From Paractinoplanes deccanensis (lineage in GTDB: Bacteria > Actinomycetota > Actinomycetes > Mycobacteriales > Micromonosporaceae): a stretch of 64,000 bases of DNA. The stretch covers positions 1 through 64,000 of the forward strand of contig NZ_BOMI01000014.1 of assembly GCF_016862115.1 (NCBI RefSeq), in the 5' to 3' direction. Below are positions 15,533-23,641 of this stretch, piece after piece; the stretch's first letter is position 1, and every line of letters starts with the position of its first letter. Below the pieces are notes generated by a model. The model ran no database searches. It saw only the letters and a program-made list of their open reading frames with translations, and had not been told where the DNA came from. A program made the translations under genes and the position numbers.

Positions 15533-17514
15533 ACGCGCCGAACGTGACGGCTACAAATACGGCAGCGGACTCCGCCAGCGTCGGTTTGCAAGCCGGCATC
15601 GCCGTCGTGCACGAGCTCAACCATTATCACCTCGCGGCGGACGCCACGCCCAAGGAGAAGTACGAGGTAGGACTTCTCTATCTCGAGAACCGCATGCCCC
15701 AGCGAGCACGCGAACTGATCAACGAAGCAGTCGTCCTCGGCCACGACTCGAGCGAGGTCCGCTTCCATCAGTTGCTGGCCTTGCTGAGCGGTCGCACGCT
15801 GCAACAGCTGTCTGCCGAGGACTTCCAGACGCTCGAGGCCGCGAGAGACTGCCTGGCCGGCGCCGACGACGAATGGGCGGACGGCGTCCGGGTGATCGAG
15901 AGACTGCTCGGCGACATCGAGAGCCGAACCGTTGATCCCGCCGACCTGGCCAGACTCGGAGAGGAACAGAGCCGGAAGATAGCGAAGCATCTGGAGATGT
16001 TCCTTACCGGTCCGCTACAGGATCAGGCTTGGTGGCGTCTGATCCCAGAAGCCTTCGACGGCCGTACGGCGCGTGACCGACTCCGCCGCACGTGGAAGTT
16101 CTTCGAGCCCGATCCGGTAAGGCCGCGGCGCACTTTTCCGGAGCCTCCCCGAGTGACCATCGGGCTGCGAATCAGGGCGTATGCCGCCGGCGGCGCCTTC
16201 GTCACTGTTGTCGGATACATCGGCGTTCTCGCGGCCAGGAGTGCCCAGACGCCGGTGATCGTTGCCTATCTGCTCGCCGTTCTCGGCGGTTTCCTGTGGG
16301 CTGTGAACGGCGCCGAGTGGCGGCACAGGAACGAGCGTCGCAATGCGAAGGAGCGCGAACTCCGTTTTCCCGGGCAACGGCGGCGTCCGCCGGTTGGCGG
16401 ATTTGCCAGCCAGGTCGACCGGTTGTTCAGCAAGTACTTCGGCAGATACGTGCCGAAGAGTGTCGACCGGGCGGTCTGGCTTGCCGAAACTGCCGGCATA
16501 CGCCGCAGCATTCGGGACGAAGTGGTCGACGCCTATCGGGACACGAAAGTGGACGCCGACGCCGTCGCATGGCTGATCCGCTACCGGGTCGGCGTCGTCA
16601 AACGTCAGTGGCAGCAGAACACGCTGTGGGACCATCGGTGGCGCTTCCGGACGCGCGCGTCGACGAAGGTCGCCGTTGTCGTCGGCGTGACTGTCGTGGT
16701 GCTGGCGGGATTGCGAGCGCTGGCGGGTGCGATCCCCGTCAGTCCGCTCTATGCCTCGCTCGCTGTCCCGGTTCTGCTGGCGACCGGAGCCTCCGCGGCT
16801 GTCGACTGGCTGACGATCACGACGGAACGCCGCCGGTACGAACATGAGGCCAAAGAGAAGGATCTCTTGTACTTGGACAGTCTCGCGGCGTATCGCCGAT
16901 GGCAGGAGAGGCTGGCCGATACTCCCTCGGATTCCGAGATGGCCGCGTGGCTGGAATGCGACCGGGTTCTGTTGATGAATGAGGCGATCCAGCACTACAA
17001 GCTGTTGCCGAGCAACATGATCACGCACGCCTTCATCGAGGCTCCAGCACCGGGATGTGACCGTGCGCGCGTGGTCAACGGCCCTTGGCGGTACTCCCGC
17101 TATCAGATCTTGATCTTCCTCCTCACCTCAGAGGGGGTGCGCCAGATGGCCGTCGAGCTCGACTTCCACAATGCGACATTCCACAACCGGCAGCGCACCA
17201 ACTACCGATTCGACGCGGTCGCGTCCGTGCACGTGACCGAGGGCGATCAGCGGGAAAGGACGTTCGAACTGGCGCTCGTGAGCGGCGAGCCGCTCGAGAT
17301 ACCGGTCGCCGGAGTCGGCGAGGAGAAGCTCGGGACCGGCGAGACCCCGGGGACGGCCGTCCAGCTCACCGTGGACGCCGCGGGCCTGCAGAACACCTTG
17401 CACGTCCTCGAAGGGATCGCCGCGGAGGGCAAGGACTGGATCGTCCACGAGGACGAGCGAAGCGGTGAACGGATCAACCGTTTGAAGCGTGCCGTGCACG
17501 GCCTGATGGATTGA
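15529..17514 (+). CDS. Four-TM protein sharing the amyloid-like motif (putative partner)
   Basis: 661 residues; ATG overlaps the previous stop (ATGA), so it is coupled to the nucleosidase. Residues 9-29 ('TNTAADSASVGLQAG' then 'IAVV') repeat the motif found in the nucleosidase. Residues about 40-190 are helical and TPR-like ('KYEVGLLYLENRMPQRA'). Two pairs of predicted membrane helices lie at about 214-260 and 380-428, separated by a basic cytoplasmic-type region. Residues 440-661 form a soluble domain I cannot name. Matching short motifs in an enzyme and a neighbouring membrane protein suggest nucleated co-assembly at the membrane. No known family was recognised for the protein as a whole. 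Confidence 0.75.
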   Translation: MNAPNVTATNTAADSASVGLQAGIAVVHELNHYHLAADATPKEKYEVGLLYLENRMPQRARELINEAVVLGHDSSEVRFHQLLALLSGRTLQQLSAEDFQTLEAARDCLAGADDEWADGVRVIERLLGDIESRTVDPADLARLGEEQSRKIAKHLEMFLTGPLQDQAWWRLIPEAFDGRTARDRLRRTWKFFEPDPVRPRRTFPEPPRVTIGLRIRAYAAGGAFVTVVGYIGVLAARSAQTPVIVAYLLAVLGGFLWAVNGAEWRHRNERRNAKERELRFPGQRRRPPVGGFASQVDRLFSKYFGRYVPKSVDRAVWLAETAGIRRSIRDEVVDAYRDTKVDADAVAWLIRYRVGVVKRQWQQNTLWDHRWRFRTRASTKVAVVVGVTVVVLAGLRALAGAIPVSPLYASLAVPVLLATGASAAVDWLTITTERRRYEHEAKEKDLLYLDSLAAYRRWQERLADTPSDSEMAAWLECDRVLLMNEAIQHYKLLPSNMITHAFIEAPAPGCDRARVVNGPWRYSRYQILIFLLTSEGVRQMAVELDFHNATFHNRQRTNYRFDAVASVHVTEGDQRERTFELALVSGEPLEIPVAGVGEEKLGTGETPGTAVQLTVDAAGLQNTLHVLEGIAAEGKDWIVHEDERSGERINRLKRAVHGLMD

Positions 17515-17533
17515 GAGCGTCCCGCAAACGCTC
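17515..17533 (+). terminator. Weak hairpin after the three-gene island
   Basis: GAGCGT, 7-base loop, ACGCTC begins immediately after the TGA of the membrane protein. Six perfect pairs only and no T-run, so termination here is uncertain. Confidence 0.3.
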
Positions 17534-17635
17534 GGCAGTGCGTGCGGTTCACGGGATGACGTGCTGGTCACTTTGAGGATCCCTCCGGCGCCGGGCGGGA
17601 GAAGTATGGAGCCCAGTCGTGGAAGGGAAGAGACG

Positions 17636-18139
17636 ATGACACCTCTAGGTGCGGTGCTCAGGGGCCTCGTGGCCGGCGCCGTCGGGACGCTTGCCATGGA
17701 CTCGCTCTGGTATTTGCGGTATCGGCGTGGTGGGGGCAAGGACAGCTTCGCCACCTGGGAGTTCTCGGCGGGTGTCAAGACGTGGGAGGAGGCGCCCGCG
17801 CCCGCGCAGGTGGGGCGGCGGCTGGTCGAGGGGGTCTTTCAGCGCAAGCTCGACGACCGCTATGCCGCTGTCGTCAACAACATCACCCATTGGGGGTACG
17901 GGATGAGCGCCGGCGCGGTCTACGGCGTGCTGGCCGGCTCGCTGCGTAAGCCCCGGAGCGCGTACGGGCCGCCGTTCGGGGCCGCGGTGTGGGGCACCAG
18001 CTATGCCGTGTTGCCGGCCGCGGGGCTCTACAAGCAGATCTGGGAGTACGACCGGAAGACGCTCGCCAAGGATCTGAGCGCTCACCTGGTCTTCGGCGCG
18101 ACGACGGGTGCCGTGTTCCGGGCTCTTAAGGTTATTTAA
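17636..18139 (+). CDS. Small membrane protein, YagU/DUF1440-like
   Basis: 167 residues from ATG 17636, preceded by GGAAGGGAAGAG. Four hydrophobic segments, the first 'LRGLVAGAVGTLAMDSLWY' at residues 8-26. The text 'TWEEAPAPAQVGRRL' and 'HWGYGMSAGAVYGVLAG' resembles the DUF1440 (YagU) inner-membrane family; members in enterobacteria have been linked to acid tolerance, but no role is established here. It stands alone between the Nudix island and the alginate lyase. Confidence 0.7.
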   Translation: MTPLGAVLRGLVAGAVGTLAMDSLWYLRYRRGGGKDSFATWEFSAGVKTWEEAPAPAQVGRRLVEGVFQRKLDDRYAAVVNNITHWGYGMSAGAVYGVLAGSLRKPRSAYGPPFGAAVWGTSYAVLPAAGLYKQIWEYDRKTLAKDLSAHLVFGATTGAVFRALKVI

Positions 18140-18231
18140 GGGTTCGAGCAGCGCGAATGCTTGCGGGGACATAGACGTACGCCTTTATTGTTAACCGTCT
18201 TGCCAATCCCCCGTAGGCAGAGGTTCTCGAC

Positions 18232-19014
18232 ATGAACAAGCGCACGCTGCTCGCCGGCCTGGTCGCCGCCGCCGTGGCCGGGACGCTGGGCGTCGTCGGC
18301 ATCACGAACGCGAACGCGGCGACCCTCGACCCGTCGCTGCCGCCCGGTGGCAACTTCGACCTGTCGGTGTGGCAGCTCCAGTTGCCGACCGGGTCGCCGG
18401 GCAAGCCGGACACGATCTCGCCGGCGCGGCTCAAGGGTGCGAACGGGTACAGCAACCCGGCGTACTTCTGGACCGACAAGAACGACGGGTCGATGACGTT
18501 CTGGGCGCCCGAGAAGGGGGTCACCACGCCCAACTCCAAGTACGCGCGCTCGGAGCTGCGCGAGATGAACGCGAACGGCACGGCCGCGGACTGGCCGCTC
18601 GCCGGCAACCACACGCTCAGCGCCCAGCTGCGCGTCCCGCAGGTGACCAAGAACGTGGCGGTCGGCCAGGTGCATCTCGGCTCGGGCGGCACCTCGACCA
18701 AGCCGCTGCTGGAGCTCTACTACCGGCCCAACGGCGACATCTACCTCGGTACGGAGAACTCGCCGGCCGGCGGCCAGACGCTGCACAAGGTCGGCAACGT
18801 GGCGCTCGGCGTGAAGTGGACGTACGTCATCAACGTCTCCGGCAACAAGATCAACCTGACGGTGAACGGGTCGCGGACCAGCTACCCGATCCCGTCGTCG
18901 TTCAACCCGTACAAGCAGTACTTCAAGGCCGGCTCGTACAACCAGTCGTCCTCGGAGAGCACCAGCAACGGTGCGAAGGTCAAGTTCTACAGCCTGGTCG
19001 TCACGCACGGCTGA
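18232..19014 (+). CDS. Secreted alginate lyase, polysaccharide lyase family 7
   Basis: 260 residues. Sec signal peptide of about 30 residues ending 'NANAA', then a single PL7 jelly-roll. All three family motifs are present: 'YARSELREM' (R-S-E-L-R), 'VGQVHLG' (Q-V-H) and 'QYFKAGSYNQ'. Q-V-H rather than Q-I-H is associated with preference for mannuronate-rich substrate. The Gln, His, Arg and Tyr of these motifs form the beta-elimination site. No carbohydrate-binding module is attached. Single gene with no other uronate genes nearby, so it probably scavenges algal or bacterial alginate-like polymer. Confidence 0.92.
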   Translation: MNKRTLLAGLVAAAVAGTLGVVGITNANAATLDPSLPPGGNFDLSVWQLQLPTGSPGKPDTISPARLKGANGYSNPAYFWTDKNDGSMTFWAPEKGVTTPNSKYARSELREMNANGTAADWPLAGNHTLSAQLRVPQVTKNVAVGQVHLGSGGTSTKPLLELYYRPNGDIYLGTENSPAGGQTLHKVGNVALGVKWTYVINVSGNKINLTVNGSRTSYPIPSSFNPYKQYFKAGSYNQSSSESTSNGAKVKFYSLVVTHG

Positions 19015-19056
19015 CGAGGCCGGTGCTCGCGTCTCGCGGCGCGAGCACCGCGCGCT

Positions 19057-19299
19057 CTACGCCCCGGAGCGGCGCTTGTCGGCCTCCAGATCGGCTTCGC
19101 CGACGGCCTCCCCGTCCGAGTCGCGTGCGGGATCGGCCAGATCGGCGTCCGCACCGGAACGGGCCGCGTCCGCCTCGGCGTCCGACGCGCCGACCAGGGG
19201 CCCGGTCGCGTCCGGTCCGGCGGTGCCGGCGTCTTCCCTGGTCTGCTCCGCGGCCACCTCGGCGGCGACGGGAAGCCCGGGAACCTGAGGATTCGTCAT
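19057..19299 (-). CDS. Small acidic hypothetical protein
   Basis: 80 residues from ATG 19299, chosen for the AAAGGAG 7 bases upstream. Ala/Asp/Glu-rich and probably disordered ('AEADAARSGADADLADPARD'), with a basic end. No recognised domain. Low complexity could be compositional chance, but the ribosome site is among the best in the window. Confidence 0.5.
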   Translation of the reverse strand: MTNPQVPGLPVAAEVAAEQTREDAGTAGPDATGPLVGASDAEADAARSGADADLADPARDSDGEAVGEADLEADKRRSGA

Positions 19300-19408
19300 G
19301 ACGGCTCCTTTCGTCCCCACCCGGATACCCCGCAAAGGTCAGACGTGAACGGCTCTCGCCTGATTGCCCCGCTCCCCGAACCCGGGCGGGCGGTGGGGGA
19401 GGGCGCGG

Positions 19409-20143
19409 TCAGGTGGCCGGCGGGCGCAGGGGCAGGGTGGCCCAGACGACCTTGCCGTCGTCGGCGGGCAGCGTGCCCCAGCGCTGGGCCACCGCGTCGA
19501 CCAGGAGCAGGCCGCGTGGTGCGGCGGGGTCGGGGGAGCTCGTCGGGGGCAGCACGGGTGGCTGGGTGCTGCCGTCGCGGACCGCGACCATCAGGTAGCG
19601 GCGGCCCCGGGTCAGCCGCAGGTCGGCCATCGTGTTGGCGTGGGTCGCCGCGTTGGTGACCAGCTCGCCGGCGATGAGGCTCGCCGGGCCGGCCAGGTGC
19701 TCGAGACCCCAGCGGTCGCAGGCGTCCCTCGCCAGGGCGCGGGCCCGCCGGGCGGCCCCGGTCAGCGGGAGCAGCACCTCGCTCATCGACGGCATGTGCC
19801 GGCGCGGCTCGACCGTCAGCGCCTCGTCGACGGTGGCGATCAGCGCCACCCGGCCGTAGCCGGCCTCCAGCAGCCTGGTGGTCCGCGGGTCGGTGGCGAC
19901 GATCAGCAGCGGGGTGCCCGGCCAGAGAGAAGCCTGGCGGGAGGCCGCCTGGAACACCGCCACGGCGTGCGGGTCGGCGACGACCGCGCGCTCCAGGTCC
20001 ACCACGACGGCGTCGGGCCGTTCCATCAGGCATTTGAGCAGCGTGGCCCGCACGCGCGGCGCGGTGGCCAGCGTGAGCTCGCCGTGGACGCGGACCAGCA
20101 GTCGCGTCCCGGCCGGCTCGACCTCGCAGTGAACGCCGGGCAT
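19409..20143 (-). CDS. STAS plus HATPase_c regulator (anti-sigma/antagonist fusion)
   Basis: 244 residues from ATG 20143. Residues about 1-100 form a STAS domain ('RLLVRVHGELTLATAPRV', 'DAVVVDLERAVVADPHAV'), the fold of anti-sigma factor antagonists. Residues about 115-244 form an anti-sigma-type histidine-kinase ATPase domain ('LIAGELVTNAATHANT' is the N-box; 'PRGLLLVDAVAQRWG' the lid and G-box). Fusion of both halves of a partner-switching module in one chain is found in actinobacteria. It starts 10 bases after the stop of the upstream STAS protein, so the pair is one operon, probably part of a general stress or developmental sigma pathway. Confidence 0.85.
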   Translation of the reverse strand: MPGVHCEVEPAGTRLLVRVHGELTLATAPRVRATLLKCLMERPDAVVVDLERAVVADPHAVAVFQAASRQASLWPGTPLLIVATDPRTTRLLEAGYGRVALIATVDEALTVEPRRHMPSMSEVLLPLTGAARRARALARDACDRWGLEHLAGPASLIAGELVTNAATHANTMADLRLTRGRRYLMVAVRDGSTQPPVLPPTSSPDPAAPRGLLLVDAVAQRWGTLPADDGKVVWATLPLRPPAT

Positions 20144-20153
20144 ATCCCGATTG

Positions 20154-20789
20154 TTACGCGCCCGGAGCCGGCAGCCCACCCCGCACACGCGACGATTGGG
20201 CCCAGCCGGAGGCGGTCAGCCCCGCCGAACCCGCCGCCGAGCCGCCCGTCGACCTCGCGGCCGGCGAACTCGAGGCCGCGCCGTCCGTCGGCCTCGCGGC
20301 TGAGCCGTCCGCCGAACTCGCGGCTGAGCCGTCCGTCGGCCTCGCGGCCGAGCCGTCCGCCGAACTCGCGGCCGAGCCGTCCGCCGAACTCGCGGCCGAG
20401 CCGCCCGTCAGGCCCGCGGCCGTCAAGCCCGACGCCGGCAGGTGCCGCGCCGTAGCGGCGGAGGGGGAGCGCCGCATCATGAGCGGACCCGACACGCCGG
20501 CGGCCATGAGCGCCTCCTCGACCAGGCCGCCCGGGTTGACCACGCCGAACGGCAGGCCGCGGTCCCCGGCGGCCGCGCGCGCCTCCAGCAGGCTGCGGAT
20601 GCCGGCGGCGGAGAGCAGCGAGACCCGTTCGAGGTCGACGACCAGGCCCGCCACGCCGTTCTGGTCGGCGGCGTTGACCATCATGGTGCTCAGCGCGGGG
20701 CTCACGTCGGCGTCGATCTCGCCGGTGAGGACGATCCGCACGAGGCCGTCCCCGTCGTCGTGCTTGCACATGGTGAACAACCCGCTCAT
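20154..20789 (-). CDS. STAS-domain anti-sigma antagonist with repetitive tail
   Basis: 211 residues; GGAAGG precedes ATG 20789. Residues 1-105 form a STAS domain ('VRIVLTGEIDADVSPAL', 'GLVVDLERVSLLSAAGI'); the Ser in 'LLSAAGI' is the usual phosphorylation position. Residues 110-211 are Ala/Ser/Gly-rich and include five 8-residue repeats (GSAASSAD or GSAARPTD, residues 130-169). The tail is absent from ordinary antagonists and is probably disordered. Paired with the downstream STAS-HATPase protein. Confidence 0.85.
   Translation of the reverse strand: MSGLFTMCKHDDGDGLVRIVLTGEIDADVSPALSTMMVNAADQNGVAGLVVDLERVSLLSAAGIRSLLEARAAAGDRGLPFGVVNPGGLVEEALMAAGVSGPLMMRRSPSAATARHLPASGLTAAGLTGGSAASSADGSAASSADGSAARPTDGSAASSADGSAARPTDGAASSSPAARSTGGSAAGSAGLTASGWAQSSRVRGGLPAPGA
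20283..20402 (-). repeat. Five tandem 24-bp repeats inside the STAS gene
   Basis: Five uninterrupted 24-bp units encode an 8-residue repeat in the protein tail. Two unit types (coding SAASSAD or SAARPTD) alternate, so copies have been exchanged in blocks. The reading frame is kept by the unit length. Confidence 0.9.
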
Positions 20790-21022
20790 GCTGACCTTCC
20801 GTCCGGCTCCCCCGCGGCTATCGATTCTGCGGCATCCGGACGGGATCCGCCGGTGATGTTCCCTCTTGGGTGCAGCGATCCACCCGGGGTACGAGTTGTC
20901 GTCGGCTGGTCCGCGGTCGTTCAGGGGAGTGGTTCACCCATACACGGCTCCCAGCGACTCAGCGTCACCGTCGGGGGAGACCCGCGCCGCCGGACGAGGC
21001 GGGCGTCAGGGGGCAAGGCGCG

Positions 21023-21478
21023 TCAGGAGCAGTGCCGCGTGACCGGCGACAGCCACTCCTTCAGGGCCGGTCCCAACGTGTTGCTCACGTCCCTGTCCGT
21101 GCGGATCCCGGCGAAGAACTTCGCGTCGGCCGCCTTGGCGCGCAGCTGATCGGCCGCCTTCTTGCCGTCCGCCTTCAAGCCCGCGTCCCCGCTCGCGCGG
21201 GTGGCCTCGTCGACGGCGGCGGCGAAGGCCTCCAGCGACTCCCGCGCCTGCTTCTGGGTGCCGGCGTCGCGGCGCCCGACCATCGTGGTGAGGGACTGGG
21301 CGAAGGGCGCCATCTTCTCGCCGTACACCTTGCCCAGCGCGTCGCAGGTGGCCTTGAGCTCGGCCGGCACGCTCGGCGCCGGCGCCGCGGGAGGTGGAGT
21401 GCCCGCCGGAGTCCCGGCCACCGTGCCGCAGCCGGACACGACCGCGACGGCGGCGGCGACGAGCAGAACGCGGCGCAT
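21023..21478 (-). CDS. Small secreted lipoprotein of unknown function
   Basis: 151 residues from ATG 21478 with GGGAGG upstream. A short signal ends in the lipobox 'VVSGC', followed by a Pro/Ala linker and an all-helical domain ('CDALGKVYGEKMAPFAQSL', ends '...RHC' with a second Cys, perhaps a disulfide). No enzyme motif. A perfect CebR-type palindrome lies just upstream of the ribosome site, suggesting control by a LacI-family cello-oligosaccharide repressor; how the protein relates to sugar use is unknown. Confidence 0.75.
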   Translation of the reverse strand: MRRVLLVAAAVAVVSGCGTVAGTPAGTPPPAAPAPSVPAELKATCDALGKVYGEKMAPFAQSLTTMVGRRDAGTQKQARESLEAFAAAVDEATRASGDAGLKADGKKAADQLRAKAADAKFFAGIRTDRDVSNTLGPALKEWLSPVTRHCS

Positions 21479-21493
21479 GGCTGACCTCCCGAT

Positions 21494-21507
21494 TGGGAGC
21501 GCTCCCA
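21494..21507. promoter_or_regulatory. CebR-type operator (TGGGAGCGCTCCCA)
   Basis: A perfect 14-bp palindrome identical to the CebR box of Streptomyces (LacI-family repressor of cellobiose/cellotriose uptake and cellulase genes). It lies 16 bases upstream of the lipoprotein ATG and 5 bases downstream in position of the APC permease stop. CebR itself is not in the window. Confidence 0.7.
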
Positions 21508-21511
21508 CTCC

Positions 21512-22963
21512 CTAGGAGGGCGACGATACGTCACGAAGCGAAGCCTGTCGATGCCCGTACGCCAGATAGACGACCATCCCGAGCGCCAGCCAGGCGAGGA
21601 AGCGCAGCCACGTCTCCACCGACAGGTTGGTCATGAGATAGAGGCAGGCGAGCGCCGACAGCACCGGCACGACCGGCGAGAACGGCACGCGGAACGGGCG
21701 GCGCAGCCGGGGCCGGGTGCGGCGCAGCACGGGCACCGCGATCGACACGGTCACGAAGGCGAACAGCGTTCCGATGCTCACCAGGTTCGCCAGCGACGAC
21801 AGCGGCACGAACCCGGCCAGCAACGCCACACCGGCGGTCACCGCGATCGTGGTGCGGTACGGCGTACCCCATCGGGGGTGGATCCTGCCGACGGACGGCG
21901 GGAGCAGGCGGTCGCGCGACATCGCGAAACCGATCCGGCCGATCGCCACGATGTCCACCAGGATCACGCTGGTCAGCCCGGCCACGGCCGCGATCGACAC
22001 GAGGTGCGACGCCCAGCCCGCGCCGACGCTCTCGAAGGCCGAGGCGATCGGCGCGCCCGGGTCGATCTGCCGGTAGTCGACCATGCCGACCACCACGAAC
22101 GACACCGCCACATAGAGCACCGCCGACACGCCCAGCGTCCCGAACAGCCCCAGGGGCAGGTCCCGGCTGGGCTTGCGGGTCTCCTCGCCCAGGTTCGCCA
22201 CGGCCTCGAAGCCGGTGTACGCGAAGAAGACCACCGCGGCCGCCGTGAGCACCCCGGTGATGCCGAACGCGGACGGCTCGATGCCGAACAGCAGCTGCGA
22301 CAGCGGCTGGGTCAGCCCCGGCTCGCTCGCGTCCGTGGGCTGCGACGGCGGCACGAAGGGCGTCAGGTTGGCGGCGTCGAGGAAGAACAGCCCCGCCACG
22401 ACGACGAAGACGCAGATGCCGACCTTCACCACGACGAGCACGTTGGTGACCCGCGACGACTGCTGGATGCCCACGGTGGCGACCGCGCCCAGCGCCAGCG
22501 TGATCAGGATGGCGCCCACGTTGACCACGCTGTCCTCGCCGAACAGGCTGCTCGGCAGGTCGAACAGCGACGCGAGATAGCCGGACCAGCCCCGGGCCAC
22601 CACGGCCGCGCCGAGCGCGAACTCGAGCACCAGATCCCACCCGATGATCCAGGCGAAGATCTCGCCCATGGTCGCGTACGCGTACGTGTAGGCGCTGCCC
22701 GCCGTCGGCACCGAGGACGCGAGCTCGGCGTAACAGAGCGCCGCCAGCAGGCTCGCCACCCCGGCCAGCAGGAACGACACGGTGACCGCCGGCCCCGCGT
22801 GGTCGCGCGCCTCGACGCCGGTCAGCGTGAAGATGCCCGTACCGATCACGATCCCGATGCCGAACCCCATGAGGCTCAGCGGGCCGAGGCGCCGCCGCAA
22901 CCCGCCGCCGGCCTCGCCGCGCGCGAGCACGTCCTCGACAGATTTCGTCCGCAATATCGACAT
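21512..22963 (-). CDS. APC-family cationic amino acid permease
   Basis: 483 residues from ATG 22963. Twelve or more membrane segments. The first segment carries 'GIGIVIGTGIFTLTG', the substrate-binding unwound helix of the amino acid-polyamine-organocation superfamily, and 'VFFAYTGFEAVANLGEE' is the typical sixth helix. Overall order matches the CAT (YfnA/YhdG-type) branch that exchanges cationic and branched amino acids. Stands alone; the ribosome site is weak. Long upstream in-frame extension lacks a hydrophobic or conserved character and was not used. Confidence 0.9.
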   Translation of the reverse strand: MSILRTKSVEDVLARGEAGGGLRRRLGPLSLMGFGIGIVIGTGIFTLTGVEARDHAGPAVTVSFLLAGVASLLAALCYAELASSVPTAGSAYTYAYATMGEIFAWIIGWDLVLEFALGAAVVARGWSGYLASLFDLPSSLFGEDSVVNVGAILITLALGAVATVGIQQSSRVTNVLVVVKVGICVFVVVAGLFFLDAANLTPFVPPSQPTDASEPGLTQPLSQLLFGIEPSAFGITGVLTAAAVVFFAYTGFEAVANLGEETRKPSRDLPLGLFGTLGVSAVLYVAVSFVVVGMVDYRQIDPGAPIASAFESVGAGWASHLVSIAAVAGLTSVILVDIVAIGRIGFAMSRDRLLPPSVGRIHPRWGTPYRTTIAVTAGVALLAGFVPLSSLANLVSIGTLFAFVTVSIAVPVLRRTRPRLRRPFRVPFSPVVPVLSALACLYLMTNLSVETWLRFLAWLALGMVVYLAYGHRQASLRDVSSPS

Positions 22964-23028
22964 GATGGCCGCACGTCTACCCAGCGGCCTGCGGATTAAT
23001 CCGTGCCGCTCCGGGCGTTGGAGCAGGG

Positions 23029-23631
23029 GTGACTCTCCGCTTCGCGATCCTCGGCGACTCCATCGCGTACGGCCAGGGCGCCTCCGCACCCGCCGACACG
23101 GCCGCCGCCCGGCTCTCGGCCGACCTGGCCGCGCACGGCGTGCCGAACGAGCCCCGGATCTTCGCCGTCCCCGGCGCCCAGAGCCGCGACCTGCCCGCCC
23201 AGGCGGCCCGGGCCGCCGCCTGGCACCCCGGCCTCGCCCTGATCATCATCGGCGCCAACGACCTCACCCGCTTCGTGCCGCCCCAGCAGGCGGTGCCCCG
23301 GCTGACCGCGGCCCTGCGGACGCTGCGCGCGGCCGGCGCCGAGGTGGTCGTCGCCCCCGCGCCCGATCTCAGCGTCGTCCCGTGGGTCCCGGCCGAGATG
23401 CGTGCCCTGGTCCGCGCCGGCAGCCGGCTGCTGCACGACGCGCAGACCCAGGCGGCCCTGGCCGAGGGCGCCCACGTGGCGGACATCGGCATGTCGTCGG
23501 CCGCCGGGTTCGCCGGCGACCACTCGCTGTTCAGCGCCGACCGCTTCCACCCGTCGAGCGCCGGCTACGCGGTCATCGCCGACGCGCTCGCCCCGGCCGT
23601 CCGTAAGGCGGCGAAGGTCCTCGCCGGGTGA
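23029..23631 (+). CDS. SGNH/GDSL-family hydrolase
   Basis: 200 residues from GTG 23029. No signal peptide, so probably cytoplasmic. The four SGNH blocks can be read: 'ILGDSIAYG' (Ser nucleophile near residue 11), a Gly in the second block, 'IIGANDL' (Asn) and 'DRFHPSSAGYAVIAD' (Asp/His). An esterase or lipase acting on a small ester or acylated sugar is expected. The next gene begins 10 bases after its stop, so the two probably form a unit. Confidence 0.88.
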   Translation: MTLRFAILGDSIAYGQGASAPADTAAARLSADLAAHGVPNEPRIFAVPGAQSRDLPAQAARAAAWHPGLALIIIGANDLTRFVPPQQAVPRLTAALRTLRAAGAEVVVAPAPDLSVVPWVPAEMRALVRAGSRLLHDAQTQAALAEGAHVADIGMSSAAGFAGDHSLFSADRFHPSSAGYAVIADALAPAVRKAAKVLAG

Positions 23632-23641
23632 CAATGCGGGC

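Noticed and set aside
20283..20402. CRISPR-like regular repeats
   Set aside because: Units are contiguous with no spacers, and they keep a reading frame inside the STAS gene.
22964..23089. 42-residue N-terminal extension of the APC permease
   Set aside because: Extension is Arg-rich and unlike the family; it also runs over the start of the divergent SGNH hydrolase.
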